This document shows, one piece after another, positions 17,738 through 32,142 of a stretch of DNA of 64,000 nucleotides. The notes under the pieces were generated by a model. That model had not been told where the DNA came from, did no database searches, and saw only the letters and a program-made list of their open reading frames with translations. The stretch comes from Acidobacteriota bacterium (GTDB lineage Bacteria; Acidobacteriota; Vicinamibacteria; Marinacidobacterales; Marinacidobacteraceae). Made by a program: the position numbers and the translations under genes. Numbering within the stretch: the stretch's first letter is position 1; every line of letters starts with the position of its first letter. Location: positions 124,001 to 188,000 of the forward strand of contig JAJDUD010000063.1 of NCBI GenBank assembly GCA_022826825.1, in the 5' to 3' direction.

Positions 17738-18108
17738 GGGACTTCCTCACGCTGGCGGACATCCTGACCATTCACGCCGATCAGATCGAGGCGCACGGAG
17801 GGACACACGGCGTCCGCGATCCCGGCCTGCTGGAAGCGGCGCTCTATCGGCCGCAGACCGGCTACTACCCAGACCTCGTCGAAGAGGCCGTCGCGCTGTG
17901 GGAAAGCCTCTCCCAGAACCACCCGTTCCTCGATGGGAACAAACGCACGGCGTTCGCCGCCATGCACACCTTTCTCCAGATCAACGGCGCCGAGCTGGCG
18001 GCAGACGCGGATGACGCGTACGAGTTCGTTTCGGGTTTGTACGAGACCGGGACGTTCCGTTTCGAGAAGCTGGAGCCGTGGCTGAGAAGCCGGGTCAGGG
18101 AGCCATGA
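17734..18108 (+). CDS. doc: Doc (death-on-curing) family toxin
   Basis: A 124-aa Fic-fold toxin. The catalytic loop H63-P-F-L-D-G-N-K-R71 is intact; Lys at position 70, where AMP-transferring Fic proteins have Gly, is the feature of P1 Doc, which phosphorylates elongation factor Tu. By that family knowledge it would be a translation-blocking kinase neutralised by the antitoxin encoded just upstream. Other expected parts are 'GVRDPGLLEAALYRPQ' and the C-terminal 'FEKLEPWLRSR'. GTG start overlapping the antitoxin stop. Confidence 0.92.
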   Translation: MRDFLTLADILTIHADQIEAHGGTHGVRDPGLLEAALYRPQTGYYPDLVEEAVALWESLSQNHPFLDGNKRTAFAAMHTFLQINGAELAADADDAYEFVSGLYETGTFRFEKLEPWLRSRVREP

Positions 18109-18125
18109 AAGCAGGCGAGAGTCTC

Positions 18126-18239
18126 GCGGTGCCGGCCTGGAGGCCGGCGTTCCCAGGCGCGGCGCCATCCTGACGAGCGGCCCTACGCCCTTGCGGCGCT
18201 CTCGCGCCGCGGTGCCGGCCTGGAGGCCGGCGTTCCCAG
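18126..18239 (-). repeat. Two family-C hairpin repeats downstream of doc
   Basis: A 31-bp direct repeat (18126-18156 and 18209-18239) contains the perfect hairpin GCCGGCCTGGAGGCCGGC and the shared end GTTCCCAG. The second copy also has the GCGGCGC...GCGCCGC hairpin at 18193-18209, completing the double-hairpin unit seen at 16751. The hairpins could also serve as a transcription terminator for the toxin-antitoxin pair; no T-run follows. Confidence 0.7.
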
Positions 18240-18340
18240 CCGCTTCCGTGGTGACGGAAGCGCGCGGTCGCTGCCGGGTCCGCTCCACGTCCGCGGGATC
18301 GGTACCATTGGGCCTCTCCAGCGGTGGAGAAGACGCATCC

Positions 18341-19452
18341 ATGAGAACTGACGCCCCGCCCCACCGGTTTGCCGTCGCCCTGTGCGCGGCCTTTTGCGTG
18401 GTCGCTGCGATGGCCAGCGCCCAGACGAGCGCCGACAGGAACTACTTCGCCTACGTGGCGGCCGAGTCCGACGACACCGTGGACCTCGTCCGCTTCGGGC
18501 CGGACGGCGGCGAGCTGCTCCGGCGGATCCCCGTCGGGATCCTCCCGAACGAGATCGAGGGACCGCACGGCGTGCGGGTGTCCCCCGACGGCCGCCACTG
18601 GTACGTCTCCATCGCCCACGGCATGCCCTACGGCACGGTCCACAAGTACGAGACCGGCACCGACCTCGAAGTCGCCGACACCACCGCCGGCCTGTTCCCC
18701 GCCACCATGGACATCAGCCCGGCGACCGGCTTCCTGTTCGTCGTGAACTTCAACCTGCACGGGGACCACGTCCCCTCGAACGTTTCGGTGATCGACACCG
18801 TCTCGATGACCGAGATCGCCCAGATCGAGCAGGGCGTCATGCCGCACGGATCGAGGCTGAGCACCGACGGGATGCTGGCCTACTCGGTCGCCATGATGAG
18901 CGCCGAGCTGTTCGAGATCGACACCATGACGTTCCAGGCCAGCCGGCGCATGCGCCTCACCGGCGACAACGAGACCACGATGGCCGTGATGGAAGACGAT
19001 CCCCACGCGGGGCACGCCATGGGCGGCGGGGCGGCCGCGAGCCCGACCTGGGTCCAGCCGGCCCCCGACGGCAAGCACGCCTACGTCGCGCTCCAGGGGC
19101 TGAACCAGGTCCTCGAGGTGGACCTCGAAGCCTGGGAGCCCCGGCGCCGGTTCCACACCCGGCGGGGGCCCTACAACGTCGACGTGTCGGCGGACGGCAA
19201 GCACCTCGTGGTCACCGAGAAGACGAACGACTCGGTCGGCTTCTGGGATCTCGAGAGCGGGACGGAACGGGCCTCGGTCGCGGCCTCGGCACGCATCACC
19301 CATGGGGTGGTGATCACCCCGGACAGCCGCTTCGCCATCGTCACCGTCGAGGAGATCGGCGGCGAACCCGGGCGGGTCGAGTTCTACAACCTGGAATCCC
19401 TCGAGCGCGAAGCGGTCATCGAAGTCGGGAAACAGGCCTCGGGCATCGCCTT

Positions 19453-19468
<16 letters not shown>
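18341..19468 (+). CDS. Secreted YVTN/YncE-like beta-propeller protein
   Basis: A 375-aa exported protein (signal peptide to about residue 28, 'AMASAQ' cleavage) with repeated propeller strands such as 'PHGVRVSPDGRHWYVSIAHG', 'PATMDISPATGFLFVV', 'PHGSRLSTDGMLAYSVAM', 'PYNVDVSADGKHLVVTEKTNDSV' in pattern and 'THGVVITPDSRFAIVTVE'. About seven blades fit. A His/Met-rich loop, 'DDPHAGHAMGGG' near residue 225, could bind a metal. Its stop lies inside the predicted start region of the next glycosidase gene, so the genes are probably co-transcribed. Ligand unknown. Confidence 0.82.
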
Positions 19469-25379
<5,911 letters not shown>

Positions 25380-25411
25380 CCAAGGGACCGCCAACCGGGC
25401 CGACGGCGCGT

Positions 25412-25767
25412 ACGGCTGGGAACGCCGGCCCCCACCGGGAGAAACGCCCATGCGCGCGTCCTCCTGCGCACCCCGCCGGGCAGGAAAAAGGCGAGGTGCC
25501 AGGAGCGCCGGTGTTCACATCGGCATCGCGGCCGCAGGCCGCGAAGCTCCCGGTGCCATCGCGCCACATTGCGGGGACCCGAAACGAACACGGCGAAAGC
25601 GGAGTACGCGCACGCCCTTGTCGTCGCGCCATTCCCTTTGACGGGGGCGCCATGCGGCGAAATGAAGCCCGGGAGTTTCGCCCGCTGCGCGGGCGATGCC
25701 GGTCTGAAGACCGGCGCTCCTCGCCGTCCCCGCCGACCCGCCGGACTGCATTTTCACAGCAACTGGC
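25412..25767 (+). repeat. Composite hairpin repeat element, copy 2 (fills the 25380-25820 gap)
   Basis: Starts with GGGAACGCCGGCCCCCACCG and GGAGAAACGCC, followed by the GCGCGTCCTCCTGCGCACC block, a two-hairpin core at 25501-25551, about 120 bp of unique sequence and the core inverted at 25671-25720, then GGACTGCATTTTCAC near 25742. The order matches copy 1 at 17067-17372, which also fixes element limits. No gene is convincing in this gap; an open frame reaching into it from the methyltransferase reads repeat sequence. Confidence 0.78.
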
Positions 25768-25820
25768 CTCCGGTCGGCACCGTCCGCCGGAGGCGGACGC
25801 TCCTGCGAGAATCCGCCGGC

Positions 25821-26507
25821 GTGTCCCGCCACTCCGTCAGCCGCCACCTCCGCGTTGAAGTCAACGCCTACGACGAAGCGATCCGCCGCTTCATTCCCGG
25901 CTACGAGGCGATGCTCGATGCGGCCGCCGCCGAGATCGCCCGGGTGGACCCGGGGCGCGTGCTCGACCTCGGCGGCGGCACCGGCGCGCTCTCCGAGGCC
26001 ATCCTCGTCGCGGCGCCCCGCGCCGTGGTCGAGCTGATCGACGTGGATCCCGAAATGCTCGCGGTAGCCCGGGAACGCCTCGTCCGATTCGGTTCCCGGG
26101 CCCGCTTCACGGAAGCGTCTTTCGACGATCCCCTGCCGGAAGCCGACGCGGTCGCCGCTTCGCTCGCGCTCCACCACGTCCCCACGATGGACGAGAAGCG
26201 GCGACTCTTCGTTCGCATCCACGACTGCCTCCGCCCGGGCGGCGTCTTCGTGAACGCCGACGCCACCATGCCGGCGGAGCTCCACGCCCGGGAAACCGTC
26301 TGGCGGGGCTGGGCCGCCCACCTCATGTCGTGCGGCATTCCCGAGGAGCGCGCCTACGAACATTTTGCCGAATGGCAGGAAGAGGACACCTACTTTCCGA
26401 AGGAGGTGGAGGCCGCGGCGATGCGCGCCGCCGGATTCGAGGTGAGCGCGGTCTGGCGCGACGGGCCGATGGTCGTCGCGATGGGGAGGCGTTCCGCTTC
26501 GGGCTAG
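25821..26507 (+). CDS. Class I SAM-dependent methyltransferase
   Basis: A 228-aa Rossmann-fold methyltransferase. Motif I is 'VLDLGGGTGALSEAI' (about residues 51-65), motif II 'ELIDVDPEMLAVARERL', and 'ADAVAASLALHHVP' with 'LRPGGVFVNADATM' are motifs IV and V. This arrangement fits small-molecule (ubiquinone/tocopherol-like) methyltransferases; the acceptor is unknown. The frame is open for 250 bp further upstream, but that part is repeat DNA, so the GTG at 25821 is taken as start. Its stop shares the CTAG with the stop of the convergent DUF819 gene. Confidence 0.85.
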   Translation: MSRHSVSRHLRVEVNAYDEAIRRFIPGYEAMLDAAAAEIARVDPGRVLDLGGGTGALSEAILVAAPRAVVELIDVDPEMLAVARERLVRFGSRARFTEASFDDPLPEADAVAASLALHHVPTMDEKRRLFVRIHDCLRPGGVFVNADATMPAELHARETVWRGWAAHLMSCGIPEERAYEHFAEWQEEDTYFPKEVEAAAMRAAGFEVSAVWRDGPMVVAMGRRSASG

Positions 26508-27637
26508 CCCCCGAGCAGCGACCGCGCCAGCACCCCCATCCCGAACCCGAAGTAGTTCCCCACCGCGTAGCCGGCGAGCGCCACCGCGATGCCCGGGAGC
26601 ATCTGGACCGCGTAGCCGCGGGCGGAGGCGATCGCCACCGCGGAGGCGGCGCCGCCGATGTTCGCCTGCGACGCCACCGAGAGGGTCCCGGCGTCGATCC
26701 GGAGCAGCCGTCCCACTCCGAAGATCACGAGTCCGTGAACGGCGACGATGAGGGCCGCGAACCAGAAGAGCACCGCCCCGGCGGCGAACATCTCGGAGAC
26801 CAGCGACCGCGCCCCGTTCGCGGCCAGGAACAGGTAGAGCAGCGAGTTCCCGAGCACCGGCGCCCCCCGGAGCTTCCGCACCGGGCCGAAGTGGCCGAGG
26901 ATGAGCGTGATGGTCGTCAGCCAGAGAACCGACGGGATGACCGGCCACGCCGCCCCGATCAGGCGCGATGCGACCATGGTCCCGAGCGTGATCGCCGCCA
27001 GGCCGAAGAAGTCCATCATGCGGAGGCTCTCGCCGCTCTCGTTGAGCCGCTGTTCGAGCGTCAGGGGCCCCTTGCCGCTCGGAACGGGATCGAGGCTGCG
27101 GCCGCCCCGCAGGAGGGCCGGGATCGCGATGCAGGCGGCCAGCCAGATGCTGGTCACGATGACGTCGGCGGCGAGCGCTCCCGACATGAGGTTCGGGTCC
27201 GTCTCGAAGGCCGCGGCCAGCGCGTAGAAGTTGGCGCTGCCCCCGATGTAGGTCCCGGTGAACTGGCCGGTGAGCTTCCACGCCTCCGGGCCCAGCGCGT
27301 CGGCGAGCAGGAACGTCGCGAGGAAGGTCCCCAGCATGGTCCCGAGCGCCCCGAGCCCGAAGGCGGTGAGCATCGCCTTCCCGGCTTTCACCACCGACCG
27401 CAGGTCCACGTTCAGGAGCACCAGCACGATCGCGGCGTTGATCCAGATGTTCGAGATCTGCTCGTAACTCTCCGCCTCGCCGACCAGGAGCCCGGTGTTG
27501 GAGAGCACCATCCCGAAGAGCAGGCAGAGAAGCCCGGCGCTCAGCGACCGGAAGAAGCGGTAGTTGCGCTCCAGCCAGACGGCGAGGAACACCGACCCGG
27601 CGAGCGCCAGGAAGATCCCGAAGGGGTCCTGAATCAA
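26504..27637 (-). CDS. DUF819 family membrane protein (copy 1)
   Basis: A 377-aa polytopic membrane protein with about ten hydrophobic helices. Family landmarks are 'DPFGIFLALAGSVFLAVWLER', 'LGTMLGTFLATFLLADALGPEAWKLTGQFTGTYIGGSANFYALA' in short form 'TGTYIGGSANFYALA', and 'SQANIGGAASAVAIASARGY' in form 'ANIGGAASAVAIA'. The two GG-containing loops repeated in each half suggest an inverted-repeat transporter fold, but no substrate is known for DUF819. TTG start preceded by GAGAGG. It is a tandem paralogue of the gene at 28082, separated from it by a toxin-antitoxin remnant. Confidence 0.88.
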   Translation of the reverse strand: MIQDPFGIFLALAGSVFLAVWLERNYRFFRSLSAGLLCLLFGMVLSNTGLLVGEAESYEQISNIWINAAIVLVLLNVDLRSVVKAGKAMLTAFGLGALGTMLGTFLATFLLADALGPEAWKLTGQFTGTYIGGSANFYALAAAFETDPNLMSGALAADVIVTSIWLAACIAIPALLRGGRSLDPVPSGKGPLTLEQRLNESGESLRMMDFFGLAAITLGTMVASRLIGAAWPVIPSVLWLTTITLILGHFGPVRKLRGAPVLGNSLLYLFLAANGARSLVSEMFAAGAVLFWFAALIVAVHGLVIFGVGRLLRIDAGTLSVASQANIGGAASAVAIASARGYAVQMLPGIAVALAGYAVGNYFGFGMGVLARSLLGG

Positions 27638-27813
27638 GAAGAACCTCTCGTTTCGGTCATGAGTTCCCCGGCGCGATCAGCGACGCGCCGGCATCCCCGC
27701 AGAATCGCGCGTCGCCGGGCAACGGCTTCCACCACCGAGCGCGGCGTGCCCGCAGGGCACCCCGCAGCGCCGATGAGGACTTTCGCGGCCAGAACGACCC
27801 GCTCAACTCTCAT
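27634..27813 (-). pseudogene. Truncated, catalytically dead PIN toxin
   Basis: This 59-codon frame starts at an ATG inside the end of the antitoxin gene, as a toxin should. The translation begins 'MRVERVVLAAKVLIGAAGCP' and continues 'AGTPRSVVEAVARRRAIL', matching the start of COG1569-type PIN proteins ('RVVLDTNVLVSAL..P.GTPxxxLEA'). The first catalytic Asp and the following Asn are changed (LDTNVL to LAAKVL), and the other ~80 residues with the remaining acidic sites are missing; the frame instead runs into the start of the DUF819 gene, overlapping it as TTGA. Confidence 0.7.
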
Positions 27814-28054
27814 CGGCGAGGAGTTCGCCCAGCAGGGCCGGCGTCAGCGAATTCGTCACCGCCTCCTCGCCAAGATCATGCATGGCCGCCGCGAGACGTT
27901 CCCATCCCGCGCCGCGAAGGCGCTCGTACTGCTCGACGGACATCATCACACTCACTCCCCGGCCCTTCCTGGTCAGCAGGACCGGAGCCCGCTGGGAGGC
28001 GTCGAGCAGACGTCCGAAACGGTTCCTGGCGTCCCGGGCCGCAATTTCCCTCAT
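27803..28054 (-). CDS. Phd/YefM-type antitoxin whose toxin has decayed
   Basis: An 83-aa antitoxin: 'IAARDARNRFGRLLDASQ' followed by 'RAPVLLTRKGRGVSVMMSVEQYERL' in pattern is the N-terminal Phd/YefM DNA-binding fold, and the C-terminal helix ('LTPALLGELLADE') is the toxin-binding part. The gene is intact with an ATG start. The gene after it, which should be a toxin, is only a PIN fragment lacking its first catalytic Asp. It sits between two paralogous DUF819 genes. Confidence 0.85.
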   Translation of the reverse strand: MREIAARDARNRFGRLLDASQRAPVLLTRKGRGVSVMMSVEQYERLRGAGWERLAAAMHDLGEEAVTNSLTPALLGELLADES

Positions 28055-28081
28055 GCCGCCACTGTCGCGATCCGGGGCCCA

Positions 28082-29212
28082 TCATCCCCCGAGTAACGCC
28101 CGCGCCATGGTCCCCATCCCGAACCCGAGGTAGTTGCCCACCGCGTATCCGGCGAGCGCCACCGCGATCCCGGGGAGCAGCTTGTCGCCGTAGCCGCGCG
28201 CGGTGGAGATGGCCACCGCGGACGCCGCCCCGCCGATGTTGGCCTGGGACGCCACCACCAGGGTGCCCGCATCGAACTTGAGCAGGAGCCCGAGGCCGAA
28301 GATCACGATCCCGTGGGTCGCCACCGTGACGAGCGCGAACAGGAAGAGCGACGGGCCGTAGGCAAGCATCTCGGAAACCAGCGACTGCGCCCCGTTCCCG
28401 GCCAGGAACAGGTAGAGCAGCGAGTTTCCGAGCACCGGCGCACCCCGCAGCTTCCGCACCGGCGGGGTATGCCCGAGGATGAGCGCGATGGTGGTCAGCC
28501 AGAGCACCGCCGGAATCCACGGCACCGCGGCGGCCAGAAGCCGCGCCGCCACCATCGCTCCCAGCGTGATCGCGGAGAGCCCGAAGAAGTCCAGCATCCG
28601 CAGGCTTTCCCCGCTCTCCTTCAGCCGCTGCTCGAGCGTCATGGGTCCCTTGCCGCGGATGGGGTCGAGGGTCTTGCCGCCGCGCAGGAGGGCGGGGATG
28701 ACGAGGCAGGTGGCGAGCCAGCAGCCCGTCACGATGACGTCGGCGGCCACCGCCCCCGACATGATGTTCGGATCGGTGCCGAAGGCGCTCGCGAGGGCGT
28801 AGAAGTTCGCCCCGCCCCCGATGTAGGTGCCGGTGAACTGGCCGGTCAGCTTCCAGGCCTCCGGACCGACCGCATCGGAAAGCAGCGCGAAGGACAGCGT
28901 CGTGCCGAGCATGGTGCCGAGCGCCCCGAGTCCGAAGGCTCCCAGCATCGTCTTCCCCGCGTCGAGCACCGTGCGGAGATCCACGTTGAGGAGCACCAGC
29001 ACGATCGCGGCGTTCACCCAGATGTTCCCGAGCTGGTAGTAGGCCTCGGCATCCCCGGGCAGCAGGCCCGAGTTCGACAGGATCATCCCGAAGACGAGGC
29101 ACATGAGCGCGGCGCTCATGGTCCGGAAGAAGCGGTAGCTCCTTTCGAGCCAGACCGCCAGGAAGACGGCCGCCGCGAGCGCCAGAAAGATGCCGAACGG
29201 GTCCTGGATCAA
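28082..29212 (-). CDS. DUF819 family membrane protein (copy 2)
   Basis: A 376-aa paralogue of the protein at 26504, similar along its whole length, beginning 'MIQDPFGIFLALAAAVFLAVWLER' in pattern and sharing 'TGTYIGGGANFYALASAFGTDPN' and 'ANIGGAASAVAISTARGYG' in pattern. TTG start with GAAAGGAAG ribosome site. It follows the FAH-family gene by 16 bp on the same strand, so the two are likely an operon; whether this membrane protein imports the substrate of the FAH enzyme is speculation. Confidence 0.88.
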   Translation of the reverse strand: MIQDPFGIFLALAAAVFLAVWLERSYRFFRTMSAALMCLVFGMILSNSGLLPGDAEAYYQLGNIWVNAAIVLVLLNVDLRTVLDAGKTMLGAFGLGALGTMLGTTLSFALLSDAVGPEAWKLTGQFTGTYIGGGANFYALASAFGTDPNIMSGAVAADVIVTGCWLATCLVIPALLRGGKTLDPIRGKGPMTLEQRLKESGESLRMLDFFGLSAITLGAMVAARLLAAAVPWIPAVLWLTTIALILGHTPPVRKLRGAPVLGNSLLYLFLAGNGAQSLVSEMLAYGPSLFLFALVTVATHGIVIFGLGLLLKFDAGTLVVASQANIGGAASAVAISTARGYGDKLLPGIAVALAGYAVGNYLGFGMGTMARALLGG

Positions 29213-29228
29213 GGGCGCTTCCTTTCGG

Positions 29229-30362
29229 TCAGCGGGCCAGTTCTCCCGGTGGGGGCGCGTCCGCCCACGCGCGCACCGGGTTCACGAGGGTCCCGATGCC
29301 CTCGGCCCAGCAGGCGGCGGTGTCGCCGGGTTTCATGAAGATGGGCGGCGTGCGGGCGTAGCCCACGCCGTCCGGGGTCCCGGTGGCGATCACGTCGCCC
29401 GGCCGGAGGATCAGGTTGTGGGAGGCGAACTGGATGAGTTCGGGGATCGTGTGCTCCATGATCCCGGTGTTGGCGTCTTGCATCACCTCGCCCGAGAGCG
29501 TGAAGCGGATGTCCAGATCGTGGGGGTCGGGAACGAACTCCGCGGGCGTGATGAAGGGGCCGAGCGGCGCGAAGGTCTCGGTGGATTTCCACACCAGCCA
29601 GTCGGAGCCGTAGCGGTCGTCCCCCCGCCCTTCCCGGTCCCCCACGTCGTTCATCATCGTGTAGCCGAAGACGTGGGCGCCGGCGCCTTCCGCCTCCACG
29701 TCGCTCGCGGGCCGGCCGATCACCACCGCCAGTTCGCACTCCCAGTCCACCATCTCCCGTTCGGGCTTCATGAGGATTGGCTCGCCGTGGCCGATGGCGA
29801 TGCTCCCCGGCTTCAGGAAGAGGTAGGGGTTCTGGCGGCGGTCGCCGGGTTCGCGCTCCCAGAAGTGGTCCATCGAGACCTGCTGGTCGTCGAGCGCCGA
29901 GGCATCCGACATCGCCGCCGGCGCGCCGGTGGTCATCTCCACCCCGTGCGCCGGGTAGTTGAGCGCGGTGGCCAGGATGATCCCCGGGCGCACCGGCGGA
30001 AAGACGTGCAGTCCTTCGAGGTCATGGATCCACACGGGACGTTCGTCGGCGGCACGCTCGAGGAGCGGAACCACCTGGTCCACGATCGCGTGCACGCGGT
30101 CACGCATCCCGAGATGCCAGCGCCCCGCCAGCTCCTTCATGTCTTCGGGCATGGGGAGCGTCACCCACATCCGGTTGTGCCGTTCCAGCGAGGCGTTCGC
30201 CCCGGCGAGCTCCACCGCCCAGGCGTCGCGGAGAACGATGCCGAGGAACGCCTCGCCCCGGTGTTCGAAAGTTCCCAGGCGGAAGGGCTCGACGGAAGCG
30301 GCGGCCGGAACCGCCAGCGAGAGCACGAGCGCGGCGGAGAGCGCGGTGCGGCGTTCGTTCAT
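29229..30362 (-). CDS. Exported fumarylacetoacetate hydrolase-family protein
   Basis: A 377-aa FAH-superfamily protein. The C-terminal domain has the metal site 'DWECELAVVIGR' with its Glu pair, the Asp in 'GYTMMNDVGDREG', and the closing motif 'LILRPGDVIATGTPDGVGYA' in pattern. Members cleave C-C bonds of acylpyruvates or decarboxylate oxaloacetate. Unusually it begins with a clear signal peptide ('ALSAALVLSLAVPAAAS'), placing it in the periplasm. The last codons ('PPPGELAR') coincide with sequence similar to the end block of the composite repeat (GTTCTCCCGGTGGGGGC), so its tail may come from such a repeat. Confidence 0.85.
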   Translation of the reverse strand: MNERRTALSAALVLSLAVPAAASVEPFRLGTFEHRGEAFLGIVLRDAWAVELAGANASLERHNRMWVTLPMPEDMKELAGRWHLGMRDRVHAIVDQVVPLLERAADERPVWIHDLEGLHVFPPVRPGIILATALNYPAHGVEMTTGAPAAMSDASALDDQQVSMDHFWEREPGDRRQNPYLFLKPGSIAIGHGEPILMKPEREMVDWECELAVVIGRPASDVEAEGAGAHVFGYTMMNDVGDREGRGDDRYGSDWLVWKSTETFAPLGPFITPAEFVPDPHDLDIRFTLSGEVMQDANTGIMEHTIPELIQFASHNLILRPGDVIATGTPDGVGYARTPPIFMKPGDTAACWAEGIGTLVNPVRAWADAPPPGELAR

Positions 30363-30399
30363 GCCGGCGGCGGAGTATGCCAGCCTGCGTCGCCCGGCG

Positions 30400-32076
30400 T
30401 CAGGGACGGAGATCCAGCACCGGGTCCTTCTCCCCGGTCATCTCCCAGCGGGTCAGCGTGATCGGAATCACGCCGGCGCCGTAGAAGCGGTCGAAGAAGT
30501 CCTTCACCGTGAAGTCCTCCCCCTCCAGCACCGCCACCTCGGCAAGGAGCTGCTCGATCTGGATCTTCCCGATCACGTAGCTCGTCCCGTATCCGGGCTG
30601 GCGCAGGTAGAGGCTCTGCTCGCCGCGCACCAGGGCGCCTTCGGTCAGCCAGCCGCGCGGCGTCCACTTCATCGCGTAGGCGACCGCCTCCTCCATGTCG
30701 AAGCCGCCGCCGTGGAGATGCAGCCCGCTGATGGCGCGGGCGGCCCGCTGGGCGAGCATGATCCAGGTGAGTTCCCGCGACCGCGGCGAACCCTCCAGGA
30801 GGCCGAGGTGCATGAACATCTCCTCGACCCCGGTGGCGAGCCCTTCCGAACGGAAGGCGTAGATGTTGAACAGCGACGGGACCGCCCGGACGGGGCTCAG
30901 GTGGGGCGCGTCCCGCATCGTCGCCAGCTCGATCCAGTGGTGCATGTGCGGCCGGAAGGCGTCCGGATCCCGGTAGTTCACCTCGCTGAAGAAGTTCCTC
31001 AGGTCGTCCGGGTTCTCGAGCGGCTGGAAGGTCCCGTTCACCGCCCGCAGCGCCGGATCCATGTAGTCCTCGATGCTCTGCACCTCCTCGCGGACCAGGA
31101 ACTCCAGGTAGCGGTCCACGGATTCGTTGAGCCGCCGGTCGAACTCCCCGGCGGAGGCGATCCGTTCGAGTTCGGGGAGCGCCCGGTTCCGGTTCTCCTC
31201 GAGGCGCATCGAGGAGTGCGAGCGGGCCAGTTCCCGCTCCATGAGCGTCACGATCTGCTCCCACGACCAGGGCAGCAGGTGCACGTGCCGCATCGCCCAG
31301 GTGTAGTTCGCGGCGCCCACGCCCGAGGGGCCGGTCTTCGAGCCGGCCTCGGCCTCGAGAAACTCCCCGAAGTCGATCGTGGCGGCGTGGGCCGCCTCGA
31401 CCGCGGCGTCGAGGCCGGCGCTCGTTCCCGCCACGCGCTCGCCGAACGCGGTGAGGTCGGCCGCCTGGTTCCGGAAGTAGCGGAACCCGCCGAGCCAGAG
31501 GTCCCGGGCGTTCGAAGCCGCGAGGTTCTCCTTCGCCTGCGCCAGGACCCCGGGAACGGTCCCGATCCGCGCCGCCAGTTCGGCCGCGTCCGCCTCGGAA
31601 AGGGGATAGTCGTAGGTCCAGAGGTCGATGAACCCGTGCATCACGGGCCCTTCATGGGCCGGGACGTCGCTCTGGGCCGTGAAGACCTGCACGTAAAAGC
31701 CCGGGTCGCGGGCCCACGGGCGCCGCACCCGGTGGTCGAAATCAAGGCCGTTCATCTCCGCGCGCAGCAGGTGCCAGTCGATCTGCTCGGGAACCGGCCA
31801 GCTCTCGGGCGCGAGCGCATCCAGCCGGGCGCGCCACGCCGGCAGCTCGGCGTGCTGGCGCGCCATCGCCGCGGCGGTGTAGTCCGGAATCCCGTCGTGG
31901 AACTCCGGACGCTCGAACGCCCGCCACTCCTCGAACAGGGCGACGAGATCCGCGTGGGTGCCGGGTTCGGCAGCGGCCGGCGGGGGCGGTTCGGACCCGC
32001 AGCCGGACAGAACCCCGGCGAGAAGCAGCGGCAGGAGCCGCGGCGCAACAGGCATGGACGGAGAACGGACGGTCAT
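30400..32076 (-). CDS. DUF885 family lipoprotein
   Basis: A 558-aa lipoprotein (lipobox L23-S-G-C26) of the DUF885 family, helical proteins related to M3/M32-like zinc peptidases. Recognisable family segments are 'DYTAAAMARQHAELPAWRARLD' in pattern, 'FRSEGLATGVEEMFMHLGLL', 'LTWIMLAQRAARAISGLHLH' and 'YGTSYVIGKIQIEQLL'. The HExxxGHH zinc-binding motif of many DUF885 members is not visible at its expected place before 'EGLATGVEE', so peptidase activity is doubtful. It ends 37 bp before the FAH gene on the same strand. Confidence 0.8.
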   Translation of the reverse strand: MTVRSPSMPVAPRLLPLLLAGVLSGCGSEPPPPAAAEPGTHADLVALFEEWRAFERPEFHDGIPDYTAAAMARQHAELPAWRARLDALAPESWPVPEQIDWHLLRAEMNGLDFDHRVRRPWARDPGFYVQVFTAQSDVPAHEGPVMHGFIDLWTYDYPLSEADAAELAARIGTVPGVLAQAKENLAASNARDLWLGGFRYFRNQAADLTAFGERVAGTSAGLDAAVEAAHAATIDFGEFLEAEAGSKTGPSGVGAANYTWAMRHVHLLPWSWEQIVTLMERELARSHSSMRLEENRNRALPELERIASAGEFDRRLNESVDRYLEFLVREEVQSIEDYMDPALRAVNGTFQPLENPDDLRNFFSEVNYRDPDAFRPHMHHWIELATMRDAPHLSPVRAVPSLFNIYAFRSEGLATGVEEMFMHLGLLEGSPRSRELTWIMLAQRAARAISGLHLHGGGFDMEEAVAYAMKWTPRGWLTEGALVRGEQSLYLRQPGYGTSYVIGKIQIEQLLAEVAVLEGEDFTVKDFFDRFYGAGVIPITLTRWEMTGEKDPVLDLRP

Positions 32077-32142
32077 GGCGTGCCTCCCGGACCGCCGATC
32101 GTACGCGTCCGGGCAACGGCGTGCAGAACGCCCCGTAGCGGA

